A stretch of DNA of 64,000 bases from Streptomyces sp. PTY087I2 (lineage in GTDB: Bacteria > Actinomycetota > Actinomycetes > Streptomycetales > Streptomycetaceae), in NCBI RefSeq assembly GCF_001687325.1, contig NZ_LZRD01000021.1, positions 62,001 through 126,000 on the forward strand, in the 5' to 3' direction. The stretch's first letter is position 1. Every line of letters begins with the position of its first letter. The notes under the pieces are model-generated. The model was not told the origin of the DNA, made no database searches, and saw only the letters and a list, made by a program, of their open reading frames with translations. The position numbers and the translations under genes are program-made. Positions 16,611-25,155 of the stretch are shown in pieces.

Positions 16611-17714
16611 ATGGAGATTCTGTTGTTCCTGCTCGCGATGTGCATGCTCGCGGCGGTCGTCGGCCCCTGGGTGATGCGCCGCCGGGGCGGTATCCGCCAG
16701 GTCGCCCCCGGTTCGCCGGACGCCGCCGACCCGGACACGTACGGCTTCGCCCGCCAGGAGGAGCTGGACGTCCGGATGCCGGGCCCCGACCAGGACCTCC
16801 TGGACGTGCTCGACGTCGTCCAGGGCACTCAGCAGTGGCAGGCGGCCTCGCAGCTGCTTGCCGGGACGCCGAAGGAGGGCGAGGTGCGCTGGCAGCGGGT
16901 GCAGGCCTTCGCGGGCGCGGCCTCCCTGGAGCTGGCGCAGCAGCCGGGCAAGGGCGGCTCCTGGCTGCGGGCCTGGCGCGCGGAGTCCCCGAAGGACGCG
17001 GGCGGGGCGGCGGTGCACGCGGAGTTCCTGGTGCAGCAGGCGTGGCGGTCCTCGGCGGCGGGCAGCGACGACTTCCGGATCATCCTGGAGGAGGCCCGTA
17101 CGGTCTGCGGCGAGGCGGCCCTGCTCGCCCCGGGCGACCCCGTGCCGTACATCGTGGAGCTGGCGGTGGCCCGGGGCCTGAACTACACCCCCGAGCAGTT
17201 CGACCAGCTGTGGGCGAAGATCATCGACCGGGCCCCGGCGCACATGGGCGCGCACATCGCCGCGCTGCACTTCCACTGCGAGAAGTGGCACGGCTCGCGT
17301 GCGGACGCCGACGCGTTCGCCACGGCCGCCGCCGCCCGCGCCCCGCAGGGTTCGCTGCTGGCGGCGCTGCCGCTGTTCGCGGTGTACGAGCACCTGCCGG
17401 AGGTCAACCTGGTGCAGAACTTCTACCGCAGCAAGGTGGTGACCAGGGCGGTCGAGGGCGCGATGTTCGCGGTGCACGCGGCGCGTCCGGACGACCCGAT
17501 GCTGGCCCACGTACGCCACCTCCTGGTGCTGTTCCTGGTGCACATGGAGCGCTGGTCGGAGGCGATGCACCAGCTGATCCGCATCGACGGCCACGTGGGC
17601 GCCCTGCCGTGGACGGCGGAGCCGGACCCGGCCGCGCAGTACACGGTCTACCGGGCGCTGGCGGTCGCGGGGTACGAGGCGAACGGCGGCAGCCCGGCGA
17701 CGCTGCCGCACTGA
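16611..17714 (+). CDS. membrane-anchored helical-repeat protein, paralogue 1
   Basis: This 367-residue protein has an N-terminal transmembrane helix (residues 2-22), then a soluble helical domain. The core DPVPYIVELAVARGLNY...HIAALHFHCEKWHGS and the C-terminal GHVGALPW match the protein encoded at 19822-20940 over most of its length, so the two are paralogues. The domain resembles TPR/DUF4034-type solenoids; this is a visual judgement. It starts at ATG 16611, 66 bases from the divergent upstream gene, and precedes the M48 peptidase. It may work with that peptidase at the membrane. Confidence 0.8.
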   Translation: MEILLFLLAMCMLAAVVGPWVMRRRGGIRQVAPGSPDAADPDTYGFARQEELDVRMPGPDQDLLDVLDVVQGTQQWQAASQLLAGTPKEGEVRWQRVQAFAGAASLELAQQPGKGGSWLRAWRAESPKDAGGAAVHAEFLVQQAWRSSAAGSDDFRIILEEARTVCGEAALLAPGDPVPYIVELAVARGLNYTPEQFDQLWAKIIDRAPAHMGAHIAALHFHCEKWHGSRADADAFATAAAARAPQGSLLAALPLFAVYEHLPEVNLVQNFYRSKVVTRAVEGAMFAVHAARPDDPMLAHVRHLLVLFLVHMERWSEAMHQLIRIDGHVGALPWTAEPDPAAQYTVYRALAVAGYEANGGSPATLPH

Positions 17715-18007
17715 ACGCGACGCTGCCGCGGTGAGGGACGCGCTGCCGCGCCGAGCACGGCAGTGGGCGCCCCGGCGCTGAGCACGGTGCGGTAACAGCT
17801 GCTGACCAGGGCTGATTTACGTTTGCCGCCGGTTCGTCCGGTGCGACATACTCCGGTTCCCCCCACACGCACGTTCGACTCGTACGTTCGGCATCCATGG
17901 CCGATACCCAGGGTCGACGCGCCCCCTTGTTCACTTCGCGTACCGACCCGGCGCCCCGCGCGCCCGTGGGCGGGACCGTCTTCCTTTCCCGTGGGGGGAA
18001 CCGCCCG

Positions 18008-19705
18008 ATGGGCCCAACACTGCGCGCCACGCGCGCTCTCGTCCTGCTTGCGGGTTTCTACCTGCTCGGCCTCGTCCTGCTCGCCGCCCTGGCCGCCGTC
18101 GACTGGGCGGCGGCCGTCCACACCCCCGGCCCCTTCGCGCTGAAGGTCTTCATCGTCAGCGCCGTGCTGGCCGTCCCGATCGTCCGGGGCATGTTCATGC
18201 TCCGGACGCCCCCGGACGAGGGCGTGCCCGGCGTACGGGTGGACGACAGCCAGGAGCCACGGCTCTGGCAGACCGTGCGGGACATCGCCCAGCAGGTCGG
18301 GACCCGCGCCCCCGACGAGATCCTGCTCACCGGCGACGTCAACGCGACGGTCGGCGAGGACTCCCGCTTCCTCGGGCTCGCGGGCGGCACCCGGCGGCTC
18401 CACATCGGACTGCCGCTGATGACGGGCCTGTCCGAGACTCAGCTGCGGGCCGTGCTCGCCCACGAGATGGGCCACTACGGCAACGCCGACACCCGCCTCT
18501 CGGCCATCTCCGAACGCGGTCGTGTCCACGTGCTGCGCACCATCGCCCACTTCGAGGAACGCGCCGGCGCCAAGGTCTCCAAGGAGCGCGCCCGGCAGGA
18601 GAAGAAGGCCGCCGCAGCCGTCGCCAGGGGCAGGAAGGCGAAGGAGGTCGACACCACCGGCACGGGCATCACCTACCGGGCGATGGCGCGGCTGTACACG
18701 GCGTACGGGAAGTTCTATCTGCGCGCCACCCTCTCCGGCTCCCGCCGCGCGGAGTTCGCCGCGGACATCGCGGCGGCCCGGATCGCGGGCCGCGACGCGA
18801 CCGCATCGGCGCTGCGCGAGATCCCGGTCATCGACGCGGCCCACGACTTCTACCTGAACTGCTACGCGACGCTCGGCGCCGACGCGGGCCTGCTACCGCC
18901 GCCGGGTGAGTTCCTGGGCGGCTTCCGCCATCTGCTGGCCGCCCGCCACGAGGAGCTGGACGCGATGCGCGCCGGCCCGCTGCCCGCCGAGCCCGTCTCC
19001 CCGTACGACTCCCACCCGCCGATCGCCGAGCGCGTCGCCCGGATCGAGGCGCTGCCGGACGACGGCCGCGCCTCGGACCCGGTCCGGCCGTCGCTGTCGC
19101 TGCTGACCGACGCGGAGGGTGCCCTCGCCGCCGTCGAGGAGACCGTGCTCACCCCGGCCGCGCTGGGGCTGCGGCGACTGGACTGGCCGGAGCTGGTCCA
19201 CGCCGCGATGAGCGTCCAGACCGAGCAGTCCGCTCAGCGCTTCGGCGCGCTGGTGCTCGGGACGGAGGGCGACGGCGGTACGCCGGGGCGCGAGGCCGAC
19301 GGCACGTCACGGCCCGAGCCGGAGGGCGACGGCGCCAAAACCCTGGGGGCGCTGCTCGACGCGATCGACGCCGGTGCGCTGTGGCGGATCGCCGAACGGC
19401 TCCCGCGCTCCAAGGCGGCGGCTGCCGCGACCGGCCGGGCGGCCCGCGAGTTCGCCCGTCCCCAGCTGCGCGCGGGGCTGTCGCAGCTGGTCAGCGCGGA
19501 GTACCTGCGCCAGGGCCGGGCCCGCTGGCAGCTGTCCTGGACGGAGTCCGCCGCGCTGGAGCTCCCGTACGGGCACGCGGACGAACTCCCGGCCGCGCTG
19601 GAGGCGGCGGTGGCGGACCGCCCGGACACGGGACCGCTGCGCGCGCTGCTGGAACCGGCGTCCACGCCCCAGGTCTCCGAGCCCGGCCCGGGCTCCACCG
19701 TGTAG
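18008..19705 (+). CDS. membrane M48 family metallopeptidase
   Basis: This 565-residue protein has two N-terminal hydrophobic segments (about residues 9-30 and 45-62), then a peptidase domain with the zinc motif HEMGH (152-156). A downstream RRAEFAADIAAARIAG supplies the glutamate ligand in the HtpX/Ste24 manner. The C-terminal third is Ala/Glu-rich and without recognisable domains. ATG 18008 is chosen because GGGGGGAA lies eight bases before it; the frame is open to 17897. Homologues degrade or trim membrane proteins. The two homologous proteins flanking it could be partners or adaptors. Confidence 0.9.
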   Translation: MGPTLRATRALVLLAGFYLLGLVLLAALAAVDWAAAVHTPGPFALKVFIVSAVLAVPIVRGMFMLRTPPDEGVPGVRVDDSQEPRLWQTVRDIAQQVGTRAPDEILLTGDVNATVGEDSRFLGLAGGTRRLHIGLPLMTGLSETQLRAVLAHEMGHYGNADTRLSAISERGRVHVLRTIAHFEERAGAKVSKERARQEKKAAAAVARGRKAKEVDTTGTGITYRAMARLYTAYGKFYLRATLSGSRRAEFAADIAAARIAGRDATASALREIPVIDAAHDFYLNCYATLGADAGLLPPPGEFLGGFRHLLAARHEELDAMRAGPLPAEPVSPYDSHPPIAERVARIEALPDDGRASDPVRPSLSLLTDAEGALAAVEETVLTPAALGLRRLDWPELVHAAMSVQTEQSAQRFGALVLGTEGDGGTPGREADGTSRPEPEGDGAKTLGALLDAIDAGALWRIAERLPRSKAAAAATGRAAREFARPQLRAGLSQLVSAEYLRQGRARWQLSWTESAALELPYGHADELPAALEAAVADRPDTGPLRALLEPASTPQVSEPGPGSTV

Positions 19706-19821
19706 CCGCGGGCTGCTCCACCCGGTTCCGACTCCGGCTCCGGCTGCGGTTCCGACTCCGTGGAACTCCACGGAACCGTCCCCGTCCCCATCCCCCTTTC
19801 CTCCCCATAGAGAGACGCGAA

Positions 19822-20940
19822 GTGATCACCGTGCTCTGGGCCGTACTGGCCGTCATCGCCCTCATCGTCCTGGCCATCGGCCTCTGGTTCCTGAAAGCCA
19901 TCGTGCAGGGCGCCCTGGAGGGCTGGCGGGGCGACGGTTCGGACGAGCCCGACGGCCCGTACGAACTGCCGGAGGAGTGCGCGGCCCTCGGACTGCTTCC
20001 CCCCGACCGGCAGAACACGGACAGTGCGAGCCCGGTGCCCGCCGAACTGACCGCGGCGCTCGACGCGGTGGGGCGCGGCGAGTGGGAGCCGGCCGCCGAA
20101 CTCATGGGGCGTACGGCCGCCGAGCGCGACTGGGAGAACCGGTCGGCGTACGCGTACGAGCTGGGCGACAAGGCCGCGCAGGACGACACATGGCTGCTGG
20201 CCTGGGAGACGGCGCGCCCCGACGACCCGGACGCGGCGGTGGTGCGGGCCCGCAGCACGGTCTCTCTGGCCTGGGACATCCGGGGCGGGAAGCGGGCCCA
20301 GTACACGACGGGTGAGCAGTTCCGGGGCTTCCACGAGACGCTCCAGCGCTCACGCGCCGAGACGGAGCGGGCCGCCGAGCTGAACCCGGAGGACCCGACC
20401 CCGTACATCACGGAGATCTGGACCGCGCTCGGACTCGGTTACCCGCACGCGGAGATGGACCGGATCTGGGCCGCGATCACCGAGCGTGCCCCGTACCACT
20501 ACGAGGCGCACTTCTCCGCGGTCCAGTACTGGTGCAAGAAGTGGCGCGGCTCGCACGAGCTGGCCCGGGCGTTCGCCGCCGAGGCCGCCGCGAAGGCGCC
20601 GCTGGGCAGCCTGCTGACCGCGTTCCCGCTGATCGTGCACTTCGAGCATGACGAGACCACGGACCAGGAGGCCGACCGGACGCCGGAGATGGTGGCCCTG
20701 GTCGATGCCGCCCTCGCGGACGTGGCCGCCGCCGACCCGGCCCACCCGCGGCTGGCGGAGGTGCGTCATCTGCTGGCGTACTACCTCTCGCTCCAGGACC
20801 GCGACGCGGCGGCGGTGGAGCAGTTCCGGCTGGTGGACGGTTACGTGAACGCCCTGCCGTGGCGCTACCGGACCGAGCCCGCCGAGGAGTACTGCTCCCT
20901 GCGCGACCAGTCGGTGCGCGCGGCACCCGCGACCGCCTGA
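19822..20940 (+). CDS. membrane-anchored helical-repeat protein, paralogue 2
   Basis: This 372-residue protein has an N-terminal transmembrane helix (residues 2-27) and a soluble helical domain homologous to the protein at 16611-17714. Shared stretches include TPYITEIWTALGLGYP, WCKKWRGS, APLGSLLTAFPLIVHFEH and a C-terminal YVNALPW. GTG 19822 has only a weak AGAGAG ahead. It is 116 bases behind the M48 peptidase, so the order is paralogue, peptidase, paralogue. The function is unknown. Confidence 0.8.
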   Translation: MITVLWAVLAVIALIVLAIGLWFLKAIVQGALEGWRGDGSDEPDGPYELPEECAALGLLPPDRQNTDSASPVPAELTAALDAVGRGEWEPAAELMGRTAAERDWENRSAYAYELGDKAAQDDTWLLAWETARPDDPDAAVVRARSTVSLAWDIRGGKRAQYTTGEQFRGFHETLQRSRAETERAAELNPEDPTPYITEIWTALGLGYPHAEMDRIWAAITERAPYHYEAHFSAVQYWCKKWRGSHELARAFAAEAAAKAPLGSLLTAFPLIVHFEHDETTDQEADRTPEMVALVDAALADVAAADPAHPRLAEVRHLLAYYLSLQDRDAAAVEQFRLVDGYVNALPWRYRTEPAEEYCSLRDQSVRAAPATA

Positions 20941-20958
20941 GCCGGGGCGAGGCGAGGG

Positions 20959-21036
20959 CGGGATTCCGGGGCGGGGCGGGGGCGGGAGCCGGGGAACGAA
21001 GAGCGCCCCCGCCCCCGTCCGCGCCCCGGAATCCCG
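20959..21036. terminator. long imperfect inverted repeat upstream of msrA
   Basis: CGGGATTCCGGGGC at 20959-20972 pairs perfectly with 21023-21036. Between them G-rich (20973-20986) and C-rich (21004-21018) stretches pair further. It can terminate the upstream operon. Its right arm contains the GGAAT of the msrA promoter. Confidence 0.65.
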
Positions 21037-21053
21037 GCGGCCCCTCCCTTGTT
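21028..21053 (+). promoter_or_regulatory. SigR-type promoter of msrA
   Basis: GGAAT at 21028-21032 is followed after exactly 18 bases by GTT at 21051-21053, a full match to the SigR consensus GGAAT-N18/19-GTT. It lies 38 bases before the msrA ATG. Methionine sulfoxide reductase genes are known members of the SigR thiol-stress regulon. Confidence 0.75.
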
Positions 21054-21090
21054 GTACGTGACGACCCGACCGACCCCGGAGGAGCCCCGC

Positions 21091-21756
21091 ATGTTCCTGA
21101 ATCACCGCACCCCCGTGCTCCCCACCCCGGAGCAGGCCCTGCGCGGCCGCCCCGTCCCCGAATTCACCGTCCCCTCCCGCCACACGGTCCTCGGCAATCC
21201 GCTGGTGGGCCCGTACCCGGAGGGCCTGGAGGTGGCGGACTTCGCGCTGGGCTGTTTCTGGGGCGCGGAGCGGAAGTTCTGGCAGACGGAGGGCGTGTGG
21301 ACGACGCTGGTCGGCTACCAGGGCGGCTACACGGAGAACCCCACGTACGAGGAGGCCTGCTCGGGCCTGACCGGCCACACGGAGGCGGTGCGCGTCGTCT
21401 TCGACCCGGCCGTCGTGTCGTACGAGGAGCTGCTGAAGCTGTTCTGGGAGTCGCACAACCCGACCCAGGGCTTCCGCCAGGGCAACGACGTGGGCACCCA
21501 GTACCGCTCCGCGATCTACACCCACTCCCCCGCCCAGGCAGCGGCCGCCGACGCCTCCCGTGAGGCGTACCAGAAGGTCCTGACGGCCTCGGGCCACCAG
21601 GAGATCACCACGGAGATCCTCCCGGCCGAGGGCCGCCCGTTCTGGCCGGCCGAGGCGTACCACCAGCAGTACCTGGACAAGAACCCGGCCGGCTACTGCG
21701 GCATCGGCGGCACGGGCGTCTCCTGCCCGATCGGCGTGGCCCCGGCCGAGGGCTGA
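21091..21756 (+). CDS. msrA: peptide-methionine (S)-S-oxide reductase MsrA
   Basis: MsrA reduces the S form of methionine sulfoxide in proteins with thioredoxin or a comparable reductant. The 221-residue protein carries the catalytic GCFWG with Cys55, followed by ALGCFWGAERKFW, GYQGGYTENPTYEEACSG and the NDVGTQYRSAIY signature. A C-terminal GYCGIGGTGVSCP provides two resolving cysteines. ATG 21091 follows GGAGGAG. The SigR-type promoter upstream fits induction by disulfide stress. Confidence 0.95.
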   Translation: MFLNHRTPVLPTPEQALRGRPVPEFTVPSRHTVLGNPLVGPYPEGLEVADFALGCFWGAERKFWQTEGVWTTLVGYQGGYTENPTYEEACSGLTGHTEAVRVVFDPAVVSYEELLKLFWESHNPTQGFRQGNDVGTQYRSAIYTHSPAQAAAADASREAYQKVLTASGHQEITTEILPAEGRPFWPAEAYHQQYLDKNPAGYCGIGGTGVSCPIGVAPAEG

Positions 21757-21812
21757 GCCGGGCGCCTGCCAACGCCCCGGCCGAGGGCTGAGCCGGAGCC
21801 TCGCGTTCCGGG

Positions 21813-22217
21813 TCAGGCCGCCAGCAGCACGCCGCCCATCGGGCCCGCAGGTGCCGCAGGGCCCGACCGGGACCGGTCGCGGGTGCGGGCCGCCGTAAGG
21901 CTCACCAACCGCTCCCCGGCCAGGGCCAGCACGTCCGCGAGGGTCAGGCCGAGCGCCTGGGCGGCGGCGGCCAGCACCTCGGACGAGGCCTCCTTGCGGC
22001 CGCGCTCCAGCTCGGAGAGGTAGGCCATGGAGATCCGCGCCGCGTCGGACACGTCCTTCAACGTCCGGCCCTGCGCCCGGCGTTCGCGGCGCAGCACCTC
22101 CCCGACGAGGTCGCGCCAGAGCGGCTCCCGGGGCCGGTCCCGGGGTGCCGGGTCCGCCGCCGTCGGGAGCGGGCGCAGGGGGATCACGTGGGCCTGGTTC
22201 GTCGCTCGGATGGTCAC
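21813..22217 (-). CDS. XRE-type regulator, ClgR/PopR-like
   Basis: This 134-residue protein has a helix-turn-helix at about residues 40-75: GRTLKDVSDAARISMAYLSELERGRKEASSEVLAAAAQALGL. The phrase ELERGRKEASSE is typical of the ClgR/PopR group, which activates clp protease and related genes in streptomycetes. The C-terminus is Ala-rich, ending LLAA, which in ClgR-type proteins can act as a Clp degradation tag (inference). It starts with GTG at 22217, divergent from a DUF2568 gene. Confidence 0.8.
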   Translation of the reverse strand: MTIRATNQAHVIPLRPLPTAADPAPRDRPREPLWRDLVGEVLRRERRAQGRTLKDVSDAARISMAYLSELERGRKEASSEVLAAAAQALGLTLADVLALAGERLVSLTAARTRDRSRSGPAAPAGPMGGVLLAA

Positions 22218-22372
22218 CGTCCCAGGCTAGGAGCGCGGCGCCCCCTCGGCACGGGGTGAGCGTTGCGCTCCGGGCGGATCTGCTGTCGGCGAAGTTCCGT
22301 GACAGACGGCCGGTCCAGCGGGGCGGCCGCTATCGTCACGCCCGACAGCGGGTTCTCTTCAGGGGGTTCGGG

Positions 22373-22783
22373 ATGGCGCGAGAACGGCAGGCGGCGGGGC
22401 GCGCGGGGCACCACGATCCACACACGCTCCGGAAACACCCCTGGCTCGCCGCCAACGAAGTCCTCGCCTTCCTGCTGGAGCTCGCGGCGATCGGCTGCCT
22501 CGCCTGGTGGGGCTTCACCGTCGTGGACGGAGTTCTCGTCCCGGTCCTGCTCGGCCTCGGGGTACCCACGGCGGCCGTGACCCTGTGGGGGCTGTTCGCC
22601 GCGCCCCGCGCCCGGTTCAGGCCTCCGCTCGCGGGAGTGCTGGTGGTGAAGTCGCTGGTCCTCGGCGGTGGCGCGGCGGCTCTGTACGCGGTGGGGCACC
22701 CGGTCGCGGCCGTGGTGTTCGCTGTCGTGCTGGCCCTGAACACGGGCTGCGCGGAGTTCTACCGCCGTCGCCCGCCCGCCTGA
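22373..22783 (+). CDS. DUF2568 (YrdB-like) membrane protein
   Basis: This 136-residue integral membrane protein has four hydrophobic helices between residues 25 and 128 and short charged ends. The pattern NEVLAFLLELAAIGCLAWWGF is that of DUF2568/YrdB proteins, whose function is unknown. ATG 22373 follows AGGGGGTTCGGG. It lies divergently 155 bases from the XRE regulator and converges on the next membrane gene with only eight bases between stops. Confidence 0.8.
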   Translation: MARERQAAGRAGHHDPHTLRKHPWLAANEVLAFLLELAAIGCLAWWGFTVVDGVLVPVLLGLGVPTAAVTLWGLFAAPRARFRPPLAGVLVVKSLVLGGGAAALYAVGHPVAAVVFAVVLALNTGCAEFYRRRPPA

Positions 22784-22791
22784 ACGCGTTC

Positions 22792-23349
22792 TCACCCGGC
22801 GGGGACTCGGCGGCGGTAGTAGGCGATCGCCAGAGCGATGGTGATGGGCCCCCAGGCGGCGACGGGCGTGACGCACACCGTCGCCAGCAGCCGCCAGGCG
22901 TCGTTGCTGTATCCGATGGAGTCGACGACGCCGTGGAGGGTGAGGCTGCGGTCGTCCCCGAGGGGGACTGCGGTGAACAGGACGGTGAGGATCAGGCCGC
23001 CGAGGACCGCCGGGGCGAAGGCGGCCAGTGGCCGGACGGGTCTGCCGCCGATGAGCGGTATCCAGGCGGGCGCCACCTCGCCCCAGCCCCGGACCAGCCC
23101 GATGGTCAGGATCGCGATCGCTTCCGTCAGCACGCTGAGCCCGAGGACGTACGGAATGCTCAGCCAGTAGGCGGGCATCTCACCCGCCTGCACCTGCCCC
23201 ATCTCGAAGTGCAGCGCGAAGGGCAGCCGCCACAGGCACGCCGGCAGCAGGAGCAGCGGTAACGCGTGCGCCAGGCGCATCGCCCAGCGGGGAACGGGCC
23301 GCTCGGTGTCCCCCGCGGGCGGGGGCCGGTGGAAGAGCTTCGGTGTCAT
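22792..23349 (-). CDS. hypothetical four-helix membrane protein
   Basis: This 185-residue protein has about four transmembrane segments (residues about 24-42, 52-78, 98-118 and 145-170). It is not a family I recognise. ATG 23349 follows GGTGGAG; the longer frame to 23493 has no better start. It converges with the DUF2568 gene. The conserved pattern RWAMRLAHALPLLLLPACLWRLP may reflect an exporter-associated or accessory membrane protein, but this is a guess. Confidence 0.75.
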   Translation of the reverse strand: MTPKLFHRPPPAGDTERPVPRWAMRLAHALPLLLLPACLWRLPFALHFEMGQVQAGEMPAYWLSIPYVLGLSVLTEAIAILTIGLVRGWGEVAPAWIPLIGGRPVRPLAAFAPAVLGGLILTVLFTAVPLGDDRSLTLHGVVDSIGYSNDAWRLLATVCVTPVAAWGPITIALAIAYYRRRVPAG

Positions 23350-23508
23350 GGCTCCACCCTCGCGGGGCGGGCACGACGGGGAATCCCCCGCGCGGGCCGG
23401 CCCGCTCCCTCGCGCGGGTGAGACCACCCCCGGCGGCCTCACCCTCGTGAGGGAGCGGTCGCCGGGGGGTGCGAACGCCTCCCCGGCCCGCATCGCCCCC
23501 GGCGTCCG

Positions 23509-24897
23509 TCAGATCAGCCCCTGCGCCAGCATCGCCTCCGCGACCAGCTCGAAGCCCGCGATGTTCGCGCCCACCACGTAGTTGCCGGGGCTGCCGTAGC
23601 GCTCGGCGGTCGTGTAGCAGGAGTCGTGGATGTGCCGCATGATCTCGGCGAGGCGCTCCTCGGTGTGGGCGAAGGTCCACGAGTCCCGGGACGCGTTCTG
23701 CTGCATCTCCAGGGCGCTCGTCGCGACCCCTCCCGCGTTGGCCGCCTTGCCCGGGGCGAAGGCGACGCCCGCCTCCTGGAAGACGCGGACCGCCTCCGGC
23801 GTGGTGGGCATGTTGGCGCCCTCCGCGACCGCCTTGACCCCGTTGCGTACGAGGTCCAGCGCGTCGGCCTCGTGGAGTTCGTTCTGCGTGGCGCACGGCA
23901 GGGCCACGTCCGCGGGGACCGACCACACGCCCGTACCGGGCACGAACCGGGCGTGGGCGCCGCGCCGTTCGGCGTACTCGGAGACCCGGCCCCGGCCGGC
24001 CTCCTTGATCTCCTTGAGGAGGGCGAGGTCGATGCCCTTCTCGTCGACGACGTAACCGCCGGAGTCCGAGCAGGTGATGACGGTCGCGCCGAGCTGCTGG
24101 GCCTTCTCGACGGCGTAGATGGCCACGTTGCCCGAGCCGGAGACCGCGACGGTCTGGCCCTCCAGCGACTCGCCCCGGCTGCGCAGCATCTCGGCGGTGA
24201 ACAGGACCGTGCCGTAGCCGGTGGCCTCCGTACGGGCCTGGGCGCCGCCCCAGCCGAGGCCCTTGCCGGTGAGGACGCCGGACTCGTAACGGTTGGTGAT
24301 CCGCTTGTACTGGCCGAAGAGGTAGCCGATCTCGCGGCCGCCGACGCCGATGTCACCGGCGGGCACATCCGTGTACTCCCCCAGGTGCCGGTGGAGTTCG
24401 GTCATGAACGACTGGCAGAACCGCATGATCTCGGCGTCGGACCGGCCCTTGGGGTCGAAGTCCGCGCCGCCCTTGCCGCCGCCGATGGGCATGCCGGTGA
24501 GGGCGTTCTTGAAGATCTGCTCGAAGCCGAGGAACTTCACGATGCCGAGGTTGACCGAGGGGTGGAAGCGCAGCCCGCCCTTGTACGGGCCGAGCGAGCT
24601 GGAGAACTCCACCCGGAAGCCCCGGTTGACGTGGATGTCGCCGGAGTCGTCCGACCACGGCACCCGGAAGATCAGCTGGCGCTCCGGCTCGCATATGCGC
24701 TCGATGATGCGGGCGTCGACGAACTCGGGGCGCCGCGTCAGCACCGGCCCGAGCGTCTCCAGGACCTCGCGGACGGCCTGGTGGAACTCCTGCTCACCCT
24801 GGTTGCGGCGCAGGATCTCGGCGTAGAGCGGCTCGATGACCCGGGCCGCGGCGTCCTGCGTGCGGGCGGCGTCGGGCGAGTCGGGGATGACCGGCAT
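23509..24897 (-). CDS. gdhA: NADP-specific glutamate dehydrogenase
   Basis: The enzyme aminates 2-oxoglutarate to glutamate with NADPH. The 462-residue length is that of the bacterial hexameric type. Signatures include YKGGLRFHPSVN with the catalytic region, PIGGGKGGADFDPKG, the nucleotide loop SGSGNVAIYAVEK, and ATQNELHEADA. ATG 24897 follows GGAAGG at a good distance; the frame extends to a further ATG at 25018, which would add 40 residues. A candidate GlnR box lies upstream at 25114-25129. Confidence 0.93.
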   Translation of the reverse strand: MPVIPDSPDAARTQDAAARVIEPLYAEILRRNQGEQEFHQAVREVLETLGPVLTRRPEFVDARIIERICEPERQLIFRVPWSDDSGDIHVNRGFRVEFSSSLGPYKGGLRFHPSVNLGIVKFLGFEQIFKNALTGMPIGGGKGGADFDPKGRSDAEIMRFCQSFMTELHRHLGEYTDVPAGDIGVGGREIGYLFGQYKRITNRYESGVLTGKGLGWGGAQARTEATGYGTVLFTAEMLRSRGESLEGQTVAVSGSGNVAIYAVEKAQQLGATVITCSDSGGYVVDEKGIDLALLKEIKEAGRGRVSEYAERRGAHARFVPGTGVWSVPADVALPCATQNELHEADALDLVRNGVKAVAEGANMPTTPEAVRVFQEAGVAFAPGKAANAGGVATSALEMQQNASRDSWTFAHTEERLAEIMRHIHDSCYTTAERYGSPGNYVVGANIAGFELVAEAMLAQGLI

Positions 24898-25113
24898 CAG
24901 ATCAAGACCTTCCGTGGTCGGCTCGTGCGCGTCGGCGCCCCCGTCCCGGAGAGCGCCACCCGTCCGATTCTCCAATGCCGCCCGATGATCTTCGAGGGGC
25001 ATCCACATAGTGGCCATGATCAGGCGTTTCCCCCCGGTTCCGGACCCGTACCCGGAGGGAGGCGCCGTCGAGCGGACCGTGCGGGTCCGGTGAAACAACG
25101 GCCCGGGGCCGTA

Positions 25114-25129
25114 GTTACCCGTCAGGAAC
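25114..25129. promoter_or_regulatory. candidate GlnR box upstream of gdhA
   Basis: GTTAC-N6-GGAAC at 25114-25129 differs by one base from the GlnR consensus GTnAC-N6-GAAAC. It lies 96-217 bases upstream of the possible gdhA starts, in the divergent region with the RDD gene. Nitrogen control of gdhA by GlnR is known in streptomycetes. Confidence 0.45.
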
Positions 25130-25155
25130 GGGGACACCCCGCCTGACGATCAGTC

